A stretch of 64,000 nucleotides of DNA from an uncultured Alphaproteobacteria bacterium (GTDB lineage: Bacteria > Pseudomonadota > Alphaproteobacteria > HIMB59 > GCA-002718135). A program made the position numbers and the translations under genes. The stretch is taken from positions 31,898-95,897 of the forward strand of contig CACGTA010000003.1 in assembly GCA_902575815.1 (NCBI GenBank), given 5' to 3'. This document shows, piece by piece, positions 20,514-30,736 of the stretch. Under the pieces are notes generated by a model. It saw only the letters and a list, made by a program, of their open reading frames with translations, was not told the origin of the DNA and did no database searches. Each line of letters opens with the position of its first letter. Positions within the stretch are counted from its first letter, which is position 1.

Positions 20514-20618
20514 ATGTATTTTTGGTATATTTTAGGATCTTATATAGCAGCCTTTCTTTTAATTTTTTTGTTATTATTTTTTAGTTACTTAAAACTTAGA
20601 AAAATAAAAAATAAATGA
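20514..20618 (+). CDS. ccmD: Heme exporter CcmD-like small membrane protein
   Basis: MYFWYILGSYIAAFLLIFLLLFFSYLKLRKIKNK (34 aa), ATGA overlap with ccmE; absent from ORF track because of size. Confidence 0.82.
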   Translation: MYFWYILGSYIAAFLLIFLLLFFSYLKLRKIKNK

Positions 20619-21055
20619 GCTTACGCTTTCAAAGATTACTACTTATATTGCTTACTTTGGTAATAATACTAAGTGCAATCCTACTTATTTTATATAATAC
20701 AAGAGAAAATGTGTCGTATTTCTATACACCGTCTGAAATTGATAAATCAGATATCATAATAAATAAAATAATAAGAATAGGCGGTTTTGTTGAAAATAAT
20801 AGTTTTAATAAAATTTCTTCAAGTTCTTTTAAATTTAAAATTACTGATGAAAAAGCATCTATACTTGTTACTTTCAAAGGCATTCTTCCTGATTTATTTA
20901 GAGAAGGGCAAGGTGCAGTGATAGAGGGTGCTTTTATTGATAAAAATATTTTTAATGCAACTAATGTTTTTGCAAAACATGATGAAAATTATATGCCAGC
21001 ATCAATAAAAGAAGATCTGAAAGATACAGGTTATTGGAATAAAAAATATAAATGA
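20615..21055 (+). CDS. ccmE: Cytochrome c maturation protein CcmE
   Basis: 146 aa; IRIGGFVENNS, ILVTFKGILPDLFREGQGAVIEG, FAKHDENYMP (heme-binding His). Confidence 0.95.
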   Translation: MSLRFQRLLLILLTLVIILSAILLILYNTRENVSYFYTPSEIDKSDIIINKIIRIGGFVENNSFNKISSSSFKFKITDEKASILVTFKGILPDLFREGQGAVIEGAFIDKNIFNATNVFAKHDENYMPASIKEDLKDTGYWNKKYK

Positions 21056-22914
21056 GTTCATTAGTTGGTTTTTTAAGCTTAGTTTTTGCGATAGGTATTA
21101 ATTTTTACTTATTTTTATCTAGATACATATTTAAATTTCAAAAACAGAAATTTAATTTATTCATCCGCTTTTCATCCTTATTAACTTTGTTATCTTTTTT
21201 TTCATTAATGTATGCCTACGTGGTATCTGATTTCTCAAATTATAATGTCTTTCAAAACTCTCACTCAAATAAACCGCTAATATATAAAATTTCAGGTACT
21301 TGGGGAAATCATGAAGGTTCGATGCTTCTGTGGCTTTGTATATTATCTATCTTTAGCTTCTTTTTTTCTTTTACTAAAAATATAGAAGATAACTTTCAAA
21401 AATTAACTTTGATTATTCAAGCTTTTCTTCATATTTTGTTTGGTCTATTTATAGTTTTTACCTCTAATCCTTTTCTCGTTAATTCAATATTAGTAAACGA
21501 GGGTTTAGGTTTAAATCCTATTTTACAAGATCCTGGGTTGGCTGTTCATCCTCCAATTTTATATGCTGGTTATGTTGGTTATTCTATAGTTTTCAGTATT
21601 GCAATAGCTGGGTTATTTCAAAATACAGATGATGAATGGATATATGTTGCTAAAAAATGGTCATTAATTAGTTGGACTTTTTTAACTGGTGGAATAGCTC
21701 TTGGTTCATATTGGGCATATTATGAATTAGGATGGGGTGGTTGGTGGTTTTGGGATCCAGTTGAAAATATTTCACTGATGCCTTGGATTGCTGGACTTGC
21801 ATTAGTTCATTCACTAATGATGGTAAGAGGTGAGCAAGCTATTAAAAAATGGATAGTTTTTTTATCAATTCTTTGCTTTTCATTAAGTGTTTTTGGAACA
21901 TTTTTGGTAAGATCTGGAATCTTAACAAGCGTACATTCATTTGCAGCAGACGCATCCAGAGGCATATTTATATTACTAATTTTTTTTATTGTAACTGGAT
22001 TTGGTTTTTTAGTTTTTTTGTTAAAAGAACCAAAAAAATCAAATGCTTTAAACTTGTTATTTATCAATAAGGTTTCAGCGCTTGTAATAAATAATATTTT
22101 AATGATTATAGCTACCTTAACTATTCTTTTAGGAACTATATACCCAATTATAATTGAAGTTTTGTATAATAAAAGAATATCGGTTGGAGGCCCTTATTTT
22201 AATTCAACAGTAATTCCTATAATGATCCCTGGTTTTTTATTAATGAGTATTGCACCAATTTTATCCTGGCAAACAAATAAGATAAATAATTCAAAAAAAT
22301 ATGTTCTAGCTTTTATAATCTTAAGTGTTCTAGTTATACTTCAATCATATTTTTTGGATTTTAATACATGGGGTTTTGTTGGGTTACTTTTAGGTTTTTG
22401 GATAATATTGGCTTCAATTATTGCTATATTTTCTTCGTATAAAATTAAAATTAACATTAAGTTTTTCAAAATAATTAATCCTCATGTAGCTCATATTGGT
22501 GTTGGTATCGCTATAATTGGTATCACTTGTTCTAGTGTTTTTCAAAATGAGTTAGATTTCAACCTTAATGAGGGAGATAAGTTTAATGTAAATGGAAAAA
22601 CAGTTTTGTTTGAAAAAATAGAAACAACTAATGAGATTAATTTTCAATCTTTAAGAGGAAAATTTTTGTTTGATATTGAAAAAAATCAATCAAAAAAAAT
22701 AGAGGCTGGAAAAAATTATTATCCAGTGTCAAAGATGATTACATCTGAAGCTGGTATTTTACATAAGTGGAATAAGGATATATATTTTATCCTTGGTGAT
22801 CAAAAAAATAATGAGTGGTTTGTAAAAGTTTTAATTAATCCATTTGTTAGCTTTATATGGCTTGGAGTGATAATAATGATGTATTCAGGTTTAATAGCAA
22901 TTTCTAGAAGATGA
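21052..22914 (+). CDS. ccmF: Heme lyase CcmF
   Basis: 620 aa; WGNHEGSMLLW, HPPILYAGYVGYS, GWGGWWFWDPVENISLMPW. Confidence 0.96.
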   Translation: MSSLVGFLSLVFAIGINFYLFLSRYIFKFQKQKFNLFIRFSSLLTLLSFFSLMYAYVVSDFSNYNVFQNSHSNKPLIYKISGTWGNHEGSMLLWLCILSIFSFFFSFTKNIEDNFQKLTLIIQAFLHILFGLFIVFTSNPFLVNSILVNEGLGLNPILQDPGLAVHPPILYAGYVGYSIVFSIAIAGLFQNTDDEWIYVAKKWSLISWTFLTGGIALGSYWAYYELGWGGWWFWDPVENISLMPWIAGLALVHSLMMVRGEQAIKKWIVFLSILCFSLSVFGTFLVRSGILTSVHSFAADASRGIFILLIFFIVTGFGFLVFLLKEPKKSNALNLLFINKVSALVINNILMIIATLTILLGTIYPIIIEVLYNKRISVGGPYFNSTVIPIMIPGFLLMSIAPILSWQTNKINNSKKYVLAFIILSVLVILQSYFLDFNTWGFVGLLLGFWIILASIIAIFSSYKIKINIKFFKIINPHVAHIGVGIAIIGITCSSVFQNELDFNLNEGDKFNVNGKTVLFEKIETTNEINFQSLRGKFLFDIEKNQSKKIEAGKNYYPVSKMITSEAGILHKWNKDIYFILGDQKNNEWFVKVLINPFVSFIWLGVIIMMYSGLIAISRR

Positions 22915-23435
22915 ACAGGATATTTATTTTAACACCATTAATAGTGCTTTTAATCATATGTATTTTTTCACTAGTTTATTTATTAAGTGGTAAAGACCCT
23001 AATAAACCACCGAGTGCACTCTTAAATAAAGATGTTCCTATTTTTGAAAGTAGTTCTTTGTATAATGCAAAGGATATAATCAAAACAAAAGATATAAAAA
23101 ATAAGAAGACCTTAATTAATTTTTTTGCTTCTTGGTGTAGTCCTTGTAAAATAGAGCATCCACTTTTTTTTGAAATACGTAAAAAATATCCTGAACTATA
23201 TTTGTTAGGATTTAACCACAAAGATCCAACTTCTGATGCAAAAAAATATTTAAAGGATGATGGAAACCCATACGATTTTGTTGGTGTAGACTCTGAAGGT
23301 TTAATTGCATTAGAATTTGGTGTTTTTGGTTTACCAGAAACATATTTAATTAATGAGGATGGTAAGATTATCTATAAATTTATGGGTCCAATAACAATGG
23401 ATATTTTAAAAAATGAAATTGAACCGCTTCTATAA
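22911..23435 (+). CDS. ccmG: Thiol:disulfide interchange protein CcmG/DsbE
   Basis: 174 aa; NFFASWCSPCKIEHP thioredoxin motif. Confidence 0.93.
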   Translation: MNRIFILTPLIVLLIICIFSLVYLLSGKDPNKPPSALLNKDVPIFESSSLYNAKDIIKTKDIKNKKTLINFFASWCSPCKIEHPLFFEIRKKYPELYLLGFNHKDPTSDAKKYLKDDGNPYDFVGVDSEGLIALEFGVFGLPETYLINEDGKIIYKFMGPITMDILKNEIEPLL

Positions 23436-23799
23436 ATTTTTATATATAATAATTTTAAGTTTTGTGTTTTTTACTTTAAAAATATTTGCAGTTGAAAATA
23501 TTGATGAGAGAGTAAAAAAATTAACTTTAGAGTTGCGATGCATGACGTGTCAAAATCAAAGCATTTATGACTCAGATGCAGAATTCTCAAATGATATTAA
23601 AAAAATAGTTAAAAATAAGTTGAAAGCTGGAGAAAGTGAAAGAGATATTAAGAAATTTTTAGTTGAAAGATATGGTGAATACATTCTTTTTAGACCATTA
23701 ATGAATTATAATAATATCTTTCTTTGGGGTTTTCCTTTTATATTACTAATAATTGGCTTGTTTTTTGTATTAATTAAGAGCAAAGGAAACAAGGTCTGA
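23413..23799 (+). CDS. ccmH: Cytochrome c maturation protein CcmH
   Basis: 128 aa; LRCMTCQNQSIYDSDAEF, FLVERYGEYILFRP. Confidence 0.95.
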   Translation: MKLNRFYKFLYIIILSFVFFTLKIFAVENIDERVKKLTLELRCMTCQNQSIYDSDAEFSNDIKKIVKNKLKAGESERDIKKFLVERYGEYILFRPLMNYNNIFLWGFPFILLIIGLFFVLIKSKGNKV

Positions 23800-23876
23800 A
23801 ACAATTTATTTTGTTTTTTTTTATTTAGCTTATATGGTTCCCCTATAATTTAGAAATACTTCTTCAAGGAGGAAAT

Positions 23877-24710
23877 GTGAAAGAAATTTTAATATACATA
23901 TTATCAATTGGTATTTTTGGAGTTGCTTCAATTGCAAATTCACAAACAATAAGAATTGGTACAGAAGGTGCTTACCCACCATGGAATAATCTTAATTCAG
24001 CTGGTGAACTTGAGGGTGCTGAAATAGATTTTGGTAACGAAGCTTGTAAGCGAATGGGAGTTACTTGTGAATGGGTAACTCAAGATTGGGATGGTATAAT
24101 ACCTGCTCTTCTTCAAGGTAAATACGACATTATTATTGCTGGAATGTCTATAACTGAAGAAAGAAAAGAAAAAGTTAATTTTACTACTGGATACATGACT
24201 GATGGTGCTAGATTTGCTGTTTTAAAAAATAGTGGTTTAGCAAATTTAAATATTGCAGGTATGGCTAAAGTTAATCTTAATAATGCAGGCGGAAAAGAAC
24301 AAGCTGCAATAGGTCAGTTAATTGCTGCAATGGATGGTAAAACTGTCTGTGTTCAATCTTCAACAATTCACCAAAACTTTTTAGAAAAACACATGTCTGG
24401 TGCAGTCGAAGTTAAACTATATCAAGCGGTTGATGATCATAATTTGGATTTAGCTGCAGGGAGATGTGATGCTGTTCTAGCTGACGTCGGATCAATTATT
24501 GATTTTATGGAATCTGATGGTGGTGTTGATGTTGCATTTACTGGTCCAACTTTTTCTGGTGGAGTCTTTGGTGATGGTGTTGGTGGAGCAGTTAGAAAAG
24601 AAGATACAGATATCTTAGAGATGTGGAATGCTGCTATTGCAGAAATGTCTAAAGATGGAACTACTGCTGAAATAACTAAAGAGTGGTTTGGTAGAGATAT
24701 CTCAATGTAA
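23877..24710 (+). CDS. Amino-acid ABC transporter substrate-binding protein
   Basis: 277 aa with signal peptide; IRIGTEGAYPPWN, GLNSAGELEGAEIDFGNE-type region, YDIIIAGMSITEERKEKVNFT. Confidence 0.93.
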   Translation: MKEILIYILSIGIFGVASIANSQTIRIGTEGAYPPWNNLNSAGELEGAEIDFGNEACKRMGVTCEWVTQDWDGIIPALLQGKYDIIIAGMSITEERKEKVNFTTGYMTDGARFAVLKNSGLANLNIAGMAKVNLNNAGGKEQAAIGQLIAAMDGKTVCVQSSTIHQNFLEKHMSGAVEVKLYQAVDDHNLDLAAGRCDAVLADVGSIIDFMESDGGVDVAFTGPTFSGGVFGDGVGGAVRKEDTDILEMWNAAIAEMSKDGTTAEITKEWFGRDISM

Positions 24711-24730
24711 ATCAAATTTTGTTTCAGTAA

Positions 24731-24758
24731 AAGCGGTCTTAAAGACCGCTTTTTTTTT
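24731..24758 (+). terminator. Rho-independent terminator after the substrate-binding protein gene
   Basis: AAGCGGTCTT-A-AAGACCGCTT followed by a T-tract. Confidence 0.88.
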
Positions 24759-24807
24759 GATTAAATTATAGCCATAATGCATAGTAGATATTAAATAAAA
24801 ATTTATA

Positions 24808-25089
24808 ATGATTTCTCTTTTATATTTAGTTGTCCAGATAATAAACCTATTTCAATTTGCTCTTATAATTTACATAATTTTAACTTGGTTGGTAAATTTT
24901 AATATAATTAATACAGGTAATCGTTTTATTTATAGTATCCTTGATGCTTTATACCGATTATGTGAGCCGAGTTTAAATTATGTAAGAAGATACTTGCCTA
25001 ATTTTGGTGCAATAGATTTATCTCCAATAGTTGTTTATCTGGGTTTATGGTTTGTAAAAAGTTTATTAATTGAGTATTGGCCTAGATAA
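24808..25089 (+). CDS. YggT family membrane protein
   Basis: 93 aa; hydrophobic, ILDALYRLCEPSLNYVRRYLPNFGAIDLSPIV. Confidence 0.9.
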   Translation: MISLLYLVVQIINLFQFALIIYIILTWLVNFNIINTGNRFIYSILDALYRLCEPSLNYVRRYLPNFGAIDLSPIVVYLGLWFVKSLLIEYWPR

Positions 25090-25091
25090 TT

Positions 25092-25970
25092 ATGCCACGT
25101 ATATTAGATGGAAAAAAAGTAGCACAAAAATTAAAAGATCAATTAAAAGTTGAAATTGAAAATATAAAATTAAAATTTAATCGAACTCCTGGACTTGCTG
25201 TTATACAAGTAGGAAATGTTGCAGCAAGTAGTGTTTATGTAAAAGCTAAAACAAAAGCTGCAAAGGAAGTTGGGATTAATGTTATTGATCATCACCTGGA
25301 AGAATCTACTAATCAAAATGATTTAATTAATTTAATAAATGAATTAAATAATAATGACGATGTTAATGGTATTCTTGTCCAACTACCTTTACCCAATCAT
25401 ATAAATGAAGAAATGGTCTTAAATAGTATAGCGCCTGATAAAGATGCTGATGGATTTCATCCACTAAATGTCGGCAAACTATCAATAAGCCAAAAGAATG
25501 ATGAAAGCCTAATGATACCATGTACTCCATATGGTTGTCTGCTACTTCTAAGGGAACTTAATGTTGATTTAGTTGGTAAAAATGCTGTTGTAATTGGAAG
25601 ATCAAATATAGTTGGAAAACCTATGGCACAATTATTATTAAAAGAATCTTGTACTGTTACGACAGTTCATTCAAAAACTAAAAATATTGAGAGTATTTGC
25701 AAAAATGCTGATATTTTAATAGCTGCAATTGGTAAACCTGAGTTTGTAAATAAGGATTGGGTTAAGGAGGGTGCTATTATTATCGATGTAGGTATCAATC
25801 GAATCAAAATAAATGAAGAGAAATCAAAATTAGTAGGTGATGTTTTATTTAGTGAGGTGGAAAATAAGGTAAGTGCAATTTCTCCAGTACCTGGGGGAGT
25901 AGGACCAATGACAATTGCATGTCTGCTAAGAAATACAACAGCAGCTTTTAAATTAAAGAACTATAATTAA
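25092..25970 (+). CDS. folD: Bifunctional methylenetetrahydrofolate dehydrogenase/cyclohydrolase
   Basis: 292 aa; GILVQLPLP, KDADGFHPLNVG, VVIGRSNIVGKP, PVPGGVGPMT. Confidence 0.97.
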   Translation: MPRILDGKKVAQKLKDQLKVEIENIKLKFNRTPGLAVIQVGNVAASSVYVKAKTKAAKEVGINVIDHHLEESTNQNDLINLINELNNNDDVNGILVQLPLPNHINEEMVLNSIAPDKDADGFHPLNVGKLSISQKNDESLMIPCTPYGCLLLLRELNVDLVGKNAVVIGRSNIVGKPMAQLLLKESCTVTTVHSKTKNIESICKNADILIAAIGKPEFVNKDWVKEGAIIIDVGINRIKINEEKSKLVGDVLFSEVENKVSAISPVPGGVGPMTIACLLRNTTAAFKLKNYN

Positions 25971-26818
25971 GAAGAACTTATTTTATAAATGTGCTTTAGA
26001 AATAGATCTACAGAGATCTTCTCTCTTGCTTTTGAACAGTGTTCACACAGTTTTAATTTTACTCCACATGGTGATTGTTTATCTTCATAATAAAGATTTT
26101 CATGAAAATCATAACCTATTACATCTGGTGAAATCCATCCTCCAAAATATAAAACAGCTTTCTTATTTAATGCTGCTGCCACATGTCCAAAACCTCCTTC
26201 AGGACCAACATAAAAATCAACCTCATTTAATAATGCACAAGCAATCCTAAAGTCTGTTTTTTGAGGTATAAAAATTCCATCAATATTTTTAGTTTCATTA
26301 TGTGATGATTGGATTATCAAATAATCATTTTTTAATTTGTTTATTAGATTGGTCCAATTCTGAATACCCCAATCTTTATTTTTATGTTTAATACTAAACT
26401 GTGTATCATTTATTTTAGTTGATGATGTTTCGATAAAAATTATACTTAAAAATTCTCTATTATGATTTTCTACCCAAAATGTTTTTGCTTCAGAGATTAT
26501 TTTATTAGCTTCTTTTTTTTCTTGGTCTGAAAAATATATTTCACCTGGAATAGGTCTAAAATTTCTCCAGACATAATTGTTTGGGGTACTTCTTTTATAA
26601 TCTATATAAGGCCTATTTGCTTCATGGTAATCTAATAGATGAATGGGTTTTTTGTTATTTAAATTTCTACAGTCTGCTATATTTGGATTATTTTCATAAA
26701 TTGGAGAATGCGATGCATAATTTTTTTTTTTATTTCCAATTATAATTTGCCTATCTGGGTACTTTTTTTTAATTTTAGCAGCTAAAGATGTTATTAGTAA
26801 ATCATCGCCATATCCCAT
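25967..26818 (-). CDS. Glycosyltransferase family 9-like protein
   Basis: 283 aa; MGYGDDLLITSLAAKIKKKYP and YVGPEGGFGHVAAALNKKAVLYFGG, GT9/heptosyltransferase-like. Confidence 0.7.
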   Translation of the reverse strand: MGYGDDLLITSLAAKIKKKYPDRQIIIGNKKKNYASHSPIYENNPNIADCRNLNNKKPIHLLDYHEANRPYIDYKRSTPNNYVWRNFRPIPGEIYFSDQEKKEANKIISEAKTFWVENHNREFLSIIFIETSSTKINDTQFSIKHKNKDWGIQNWTNLINKLKNDYLIIQSSHNETKNIDGIFIPQKTDFRIACALLNEVDFYVGPEGGFGHVAAALNKKAVLYFGGWISPDVIGYDFHENLYYEDKQSPCGVKLKLCEHCSKAREKISVDLFLKHIYKISSS

Positions 26819-26822
26819 ATTA

Positions 26823-28010
26823 TTAGATATTTTTACGAAGTCTAATTGAGTTTATTTTAATAAATCCCTCTGCATCTTTTTGATTATATTCCCCAACTTC
26901 ATCAAAAGAAACTAATGAATTATCATAAAGAGAATTATTAGATCTTCTCCCCAATATTATGACATTTCCTTTATATATTTTTATTTTGACATCACCATTA
27001 ACTTTATATGATATTGAATCAATTAATTTTTGCATTGATATTCTTTCAGAAGAAAACCAAAACCCGTTATAAATTATCTCAGCATACTTTGGCATCAATT
27101 CATCTTTAAGATGTGCTTCTCCTTTATCTAAGGTAATACTTTCTATTGCTCTTCTAGCATCTAATAATATTGTTCCACCTGGAGTTTCATATACTCCTCT
27201 AGATTTAATTCCGACAAATCTATTCTCCACAATATCTATTCTCCCTACTCCATGACTACCAGCTATAGAATTTAATCTTGTAAGAATTTCGTGAGGTTTT
27301 AGCCTGTCTTCATTTAAAGAAACTGGGTCGCCGTTTTCAAATCCAATTGTTATAATCTCTGCTTTATTTGGAGTATCTTCAATAGATTTTGTTCTAGAAA
27401 AGATATACTCAGGTGGTTCAAGCCATGGATCTTCTAGCAGCTTACCTTCAGAAGAAGTATGTAGAAGATTTGCATCTGTACTAAATGGTGGTTCACCCAT
27501 TTTATCCTTAGGTACTGTTATTTGATTTTTTTCTGCATAATCTAATAAATCATTTCTTGATTCAAATTCCCAATCTCGCCAAGGTGCTATAACTTCGATT
27601 TTTGGATTGTTTGCATAGTATCCAAGTTCAAATCTAACTTGATCATTACCTTTACCTGTAGCTCCATGAGCTACAGCATCTGCTCCTACAATTTTAGCAA
27701 TTTCAATCTGTCTCTTTGCAATTAAGGGTCTTGCTATGGCTGTGCCTAACAAGTAAGTTCCTTCGTAGAGAGCATTAGCTCTAAACATTGGAAAAACATA
27801 ATCTCTAACAAAATCTTCTTGTAAATTTTCAATAAATATTTCTTCAACACCTAGACTTTTTGCTTTTGTTTTAACAGGTGAAAGTTCTTCTCCTTGACCA
27901 ATATCTGCTGTGAAAGTAACAACAGGACATTCATATTTATTTTGAAGCCATTTGAGAATTACACTGGTGTCTAATCCACCTGAATAAGCTAAAACAATTT
28001 TCTTAGGCAT
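26823..28010 (-). CDS. argG: Argininosuccinate synthase
   Basis: 395 aa; [30 protein letters not shown]. Confidence 0.98.
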   Translation of the reverse strand: MPKKIVLAYSGGLDTSVILKWLQNKYECPVVTFTADIGQGEELSPVKTKAKSLGVEEIFIENLQEDFVRDYVFPMFRANALYEGTYLLGTAIARPLIAKRQIEIAKIVGADAVAHGATGKGNDQVRFELGYYANNPKIEVIAPWRDWEFESRNDLLDYAEKNQITVPKDKMGEPPFSTDANLLHTSSEGKLLEDPWLEPPEYIFSRTKSIEDTPNKAEIITIGFENGDPVSLNEDRLKPHEILTRLNSIAGSHGVGRIDIVENRFVGIKSRGVYETPGGTILLDARRAIESITLDKGEAHLKDELMPKYAEIIYNGFWFSSERISMQKLIDSISYKVNGDVKIKIYKGNVIILGRRSNNSLYDNSLVSFDEVGEYNQKDAEGFIKINSIRLRKNI

Positions 28011-28484
28011 TTAACAATCGTTTATTAACTGATTATAGGCTGCAGTAAATCCATTGAGGGTATAGATGTCATTGGTAATTGTGCCTCTTGAAGATTCACC
28101 TGTAATCTTAAGCTCAAGTCCTTTTTTCATAGCAAAAATTACTTTAGCATCTTCTTCTGTCCAAGCAGCAGTTGGCAAATCTTCAGTTGTATAAAATTTG
28201 TATTCTCCTTTATCTATACTTACAATAATATCGGAGGGAACCTTGTAGCTATAACCAGCCTCTATTTGAACTACAGTGTCTGGATCGCCTATATTTTTAT
28301 AGACTAGAACATAGAAGTCTCCTCTTTTCTTATTATTTGGTAAATCTGTTTCTGTTGCTAAGCTGCCAATATAACAATACTCATCAGCCTTCTCAAAAGA
28401 CCATTTACCTACTTCTAAAGCATTTAAGGTGCTTGAATGTGCTACATATAGCACAAGTAAAAACTTAAGAATAATTTTCATCAA
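28011..28484 (-). CDS. Invasion-associated locus B (IalB)-like protein
   Basis: 157 aa, signal peptide; WSFEKADEYCYIGS... domain pattern. Confidence 0.6.
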   Translation of the reverse strand: MMKIILKFLLVLYVAHSSTLNALEVGKWSFEKADEYCYIGSLATETDLPNNKKRGDFYVLVYKNIGDPDTVVQIEAGYSYKVPSDIIVSIDKGEYKFYTTEDLPTAAWTEEDAKVIFAMKKGLELKITGESSRGTITNDIYTLNGFTAAYNQLINDC

Positions 28485-28553
28485 TTGCTTCTTTTAGTAT
28501 ATCTTATGCAATTAGTTAAGAGCGTTTAATCAATGTTAGGGTCTTTTTGAATT

Positions 28554-29090
28554 ATGGAAAAATCAAACTTAAGTAACTTGATGAAAAGGATTCAAAAAGA
28601 CCGCGACGAAATGGCTTTTTCAGAAGTTTTTGATTTTTTTGCACCAAAAGTTAATGCCTACTTTATCCAAAATGGCATTAGATTTGAAAGCTCTGAAGAA
28701 CTAACACAAGAGGTTTTAAGTACTGTTTGGGCAAAATCAAACCTTTATGACTCAAATAAATCAGCTCTCTCAACATGGATTTTTACTATAGCAAGAAACA
28801 AAAAAATAGACTTTTTCAGGAAAAATTCAAAAATAGATTTTATAGAAGAGGACATAAGAGAGTTTTTATACCAAGATAGAGAATTTAACCTAATTGAAGA
28901 AAACGAAGCAAAAAAACAAATAGAGAGAATAAATAATGAGCTCGATGAACAGCAAAAAATAATGATAAAAATGAATTTTTTTGAAAATAAAAGTCATAAA
29001 AAAATTGCAGATGAACTTGAAATTCCTTTGGGGACAGTTAAATCAAGAATAAGGCATATTTTAACAAAAATGCAGGGATTTTTAAGATGA
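28554..29090 (+). CDS. ECF-type RNA polymerase sigma factor (ChrR-associated, RpoE-like)
   Basis: 178 aa; sigma region 2 and region 4 (GTVKSRIRH); overlaps a ChrR-like gene. Confidence 0.93.
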   Translation: MEKSNLSNLMKRIQKDRDEMAFSEVFDFFAPKVNAYFIQNGIRFESSEELTQEVLSTVWAKSNLYDSNKSALSTWIFTIARNKKIDFFRKNSKIDFIEEDIREFLYQDREFNLIEENEAKKQIERINNELDEQQKIMIKMNFFENKSHKKIADELEIPLGTVKSRIRHILTKMQGFLR

Positions 29091-29716
29091 ACGGAACAGT
29101 AGTAAAAAATCAGCTTATATTTGATTTTGCATCAGGGATACTAGGTCCAGCAAAGTCTCTATTTGCTTCAACATATTTACAATTAAATTCAAATGCTTCT
29201 AAAATTGGTAGTACATTTGAAAAGATTTTGGGTGAAAATTTAATGGATAACGAAAACATTAATCCTAAAAACTTGAAGTATTCAGACTGCATTAACAGTG
29301 CAAATATTAAATCTACCTCAAATATTAAAGATCCAGTAACTAGCTTCTTTGGTAACCTTAATAATTTAAAGTGGAAACAAGTTTATAAAGGTTTCAAAGA
29401 GTATACAGCACAGATTGACGATATAGATGAATTAAAATTAATTAAAATGGATCCTGGAGTTTCTGTACCACTCCACTCCCATGGTGGAAAAGAGTATATA
29501 TTAGTTTTAGAGGGAAGCTTCTGCGATGAATATGGTGTATACTCTAAAGGGGATATTCAGATAAATGACCAAAAAATAAAACATACCCCAATCGCATCAA
29601 GAGATACTGGTTGTGTATGTTTAAGTATTACTGAAAAAGATGTGATTTTCTTTGGTAAATACGGATCTTTCTTAAATTTATTTACATTTATTAAATCTTT
29701 TTTTAAGTCAAAATAA
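29087..29716 (+). CDS. ChrR-like cupin anti-sigma factor
   Basis: 209 aa; cupin core VPLHSHGGKEYILVLEGSFCDEYGVYSKGDIQIND; 4-nt overlap with the sigma gene. Confidence 0.88.
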   Translation: MNGTVVKNQLIFDFASGILGPAKSLFASTYLQLNSNASKIGSTFEKILGENLMDNENINPKNLKYSDCINSANIKSTSNIKDPVTSFFGNLNNLKWKQVYKGFKEYTAQIDDIDELKLIKMDPGVSVPLHSHGGKEYILVLEGSFCDEYGVYSKGDIQINDQKIKHTPIASRDTGCVCLSITEKDVIFFGKYGSFLNLFTFIKSFFKSK

Positions 29717-29740
29717 ATACATTATTGTATAACTCTCAGC

Positions 29741-30736
29741 GTGACCAAAATTCACGTGCATTTTATAAGAGGTAAAGATATTGAAAGTACCCATCAAGTT
29801 AAAGCATTGGTAACAAATTTTGATGGTAGAATTTTGTTGTCTACAAATAATGATAATGATTTTTTTTTCCCTCGATCTTCAATTAAAATATTTCAAGCTA
29901 TTCCTTTTGCAATGTCAGGTGCAGCTAAAAATTATAAATTAAATGGTAAACACTTAGCTTTAGCCTGTGCTTCTCACAAAGGAGAGAGTTTTCACATAAG
30001 TGAACTAAAAAAATGGATTTCAAAAATAAAATTAAAAACAAAAAATTTACAATGTGGTATTCATGGACCATTAGATAAAACAGCTTCAGAAAAAATAATA
30101 TATTCTAGAAAAAGATTTAACGAGTTACATAACAATTGTGCTGGCAAACACTTAGCTATGTTAACAAGCTGTCTGTATAATAATCATAACATTACAAATT
30201 ATTTAGATTTCAATCATCCATATCAAAAAAATATAAGAAAAGTTTTCAATAAATTTACAGAGACAAAATTATCAAAAAAAAATTTCTCTTTAGATGGTTG
30301 TAGCGCTCCACAATATTCATTTCGAATAAAATCAATATCTAAAGCCTTAAATAATTTAATTAGATGTTATAATAGTAATATTGAATATTCAATGGCAGCA
30401 AGAATACTGATTGATTCAATTTTAAAGTATCCAAATTATATTGGAGGAAAAAATAGCTTTGATACAAAAGTAATTGATTCTTCACAAAGTAAAATATTTT
30501 GTAAACATGGTGCTGAAGGTGTTTTTTTGTTTGCTCATTTGACAAAGGGAATAAGCGGAGTGGTTAAAGTAACAGATGGAAATGAAAGAGCAATACCGAC
30601 GACTATAATGAATATTTTTAAAAAATTGAAAATAATGAATAAAAGTGAATTAAGAAACTTACAAAGAAAAGAAGAGTTTTATCTTAAGAATCATGCAGAA
30701 AAGAAGATTGGGTATATTAACTGTAAAATAATATAA
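29741..30736 (+). CDS. L-asparaginase II family (AnsA/rhizobial type)
   Basis: 331 aa, GTG start; PRSSIKIFQAIPFAMSGAA, HNNCAGKHLAMLT, DGCSAPQYS. Confidence 0.9.
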   Translation: MTKIHVHFIRGKDIESTHQVKALVTNFDGRILLSTNNDNDFFFPRSSIKIFQAIPFAMSGAAKNYKLNGKHLALACASHKGESFHISELKKWISKIKLKTKNLQCGIHGPLDKTASEKIIYSRKRFNELHNNCAGKHLAMLTSCLYNNHNITNYLDFNHPYQKNIRKVFNKFTETKLSKKNFSLDGCSAPQYSFRIKSISKALNNLIRCYNSNIEYSMAARILIDSILKYPNYIGGKNSFDTKVIDSSQSKIFCKHGAEGVFLFAHLTKGISGVVKVTDGNERAIPTTIMNIFKKLKIMNKSELRNLQRKEEFYLKNHAEKKIGYINCKII

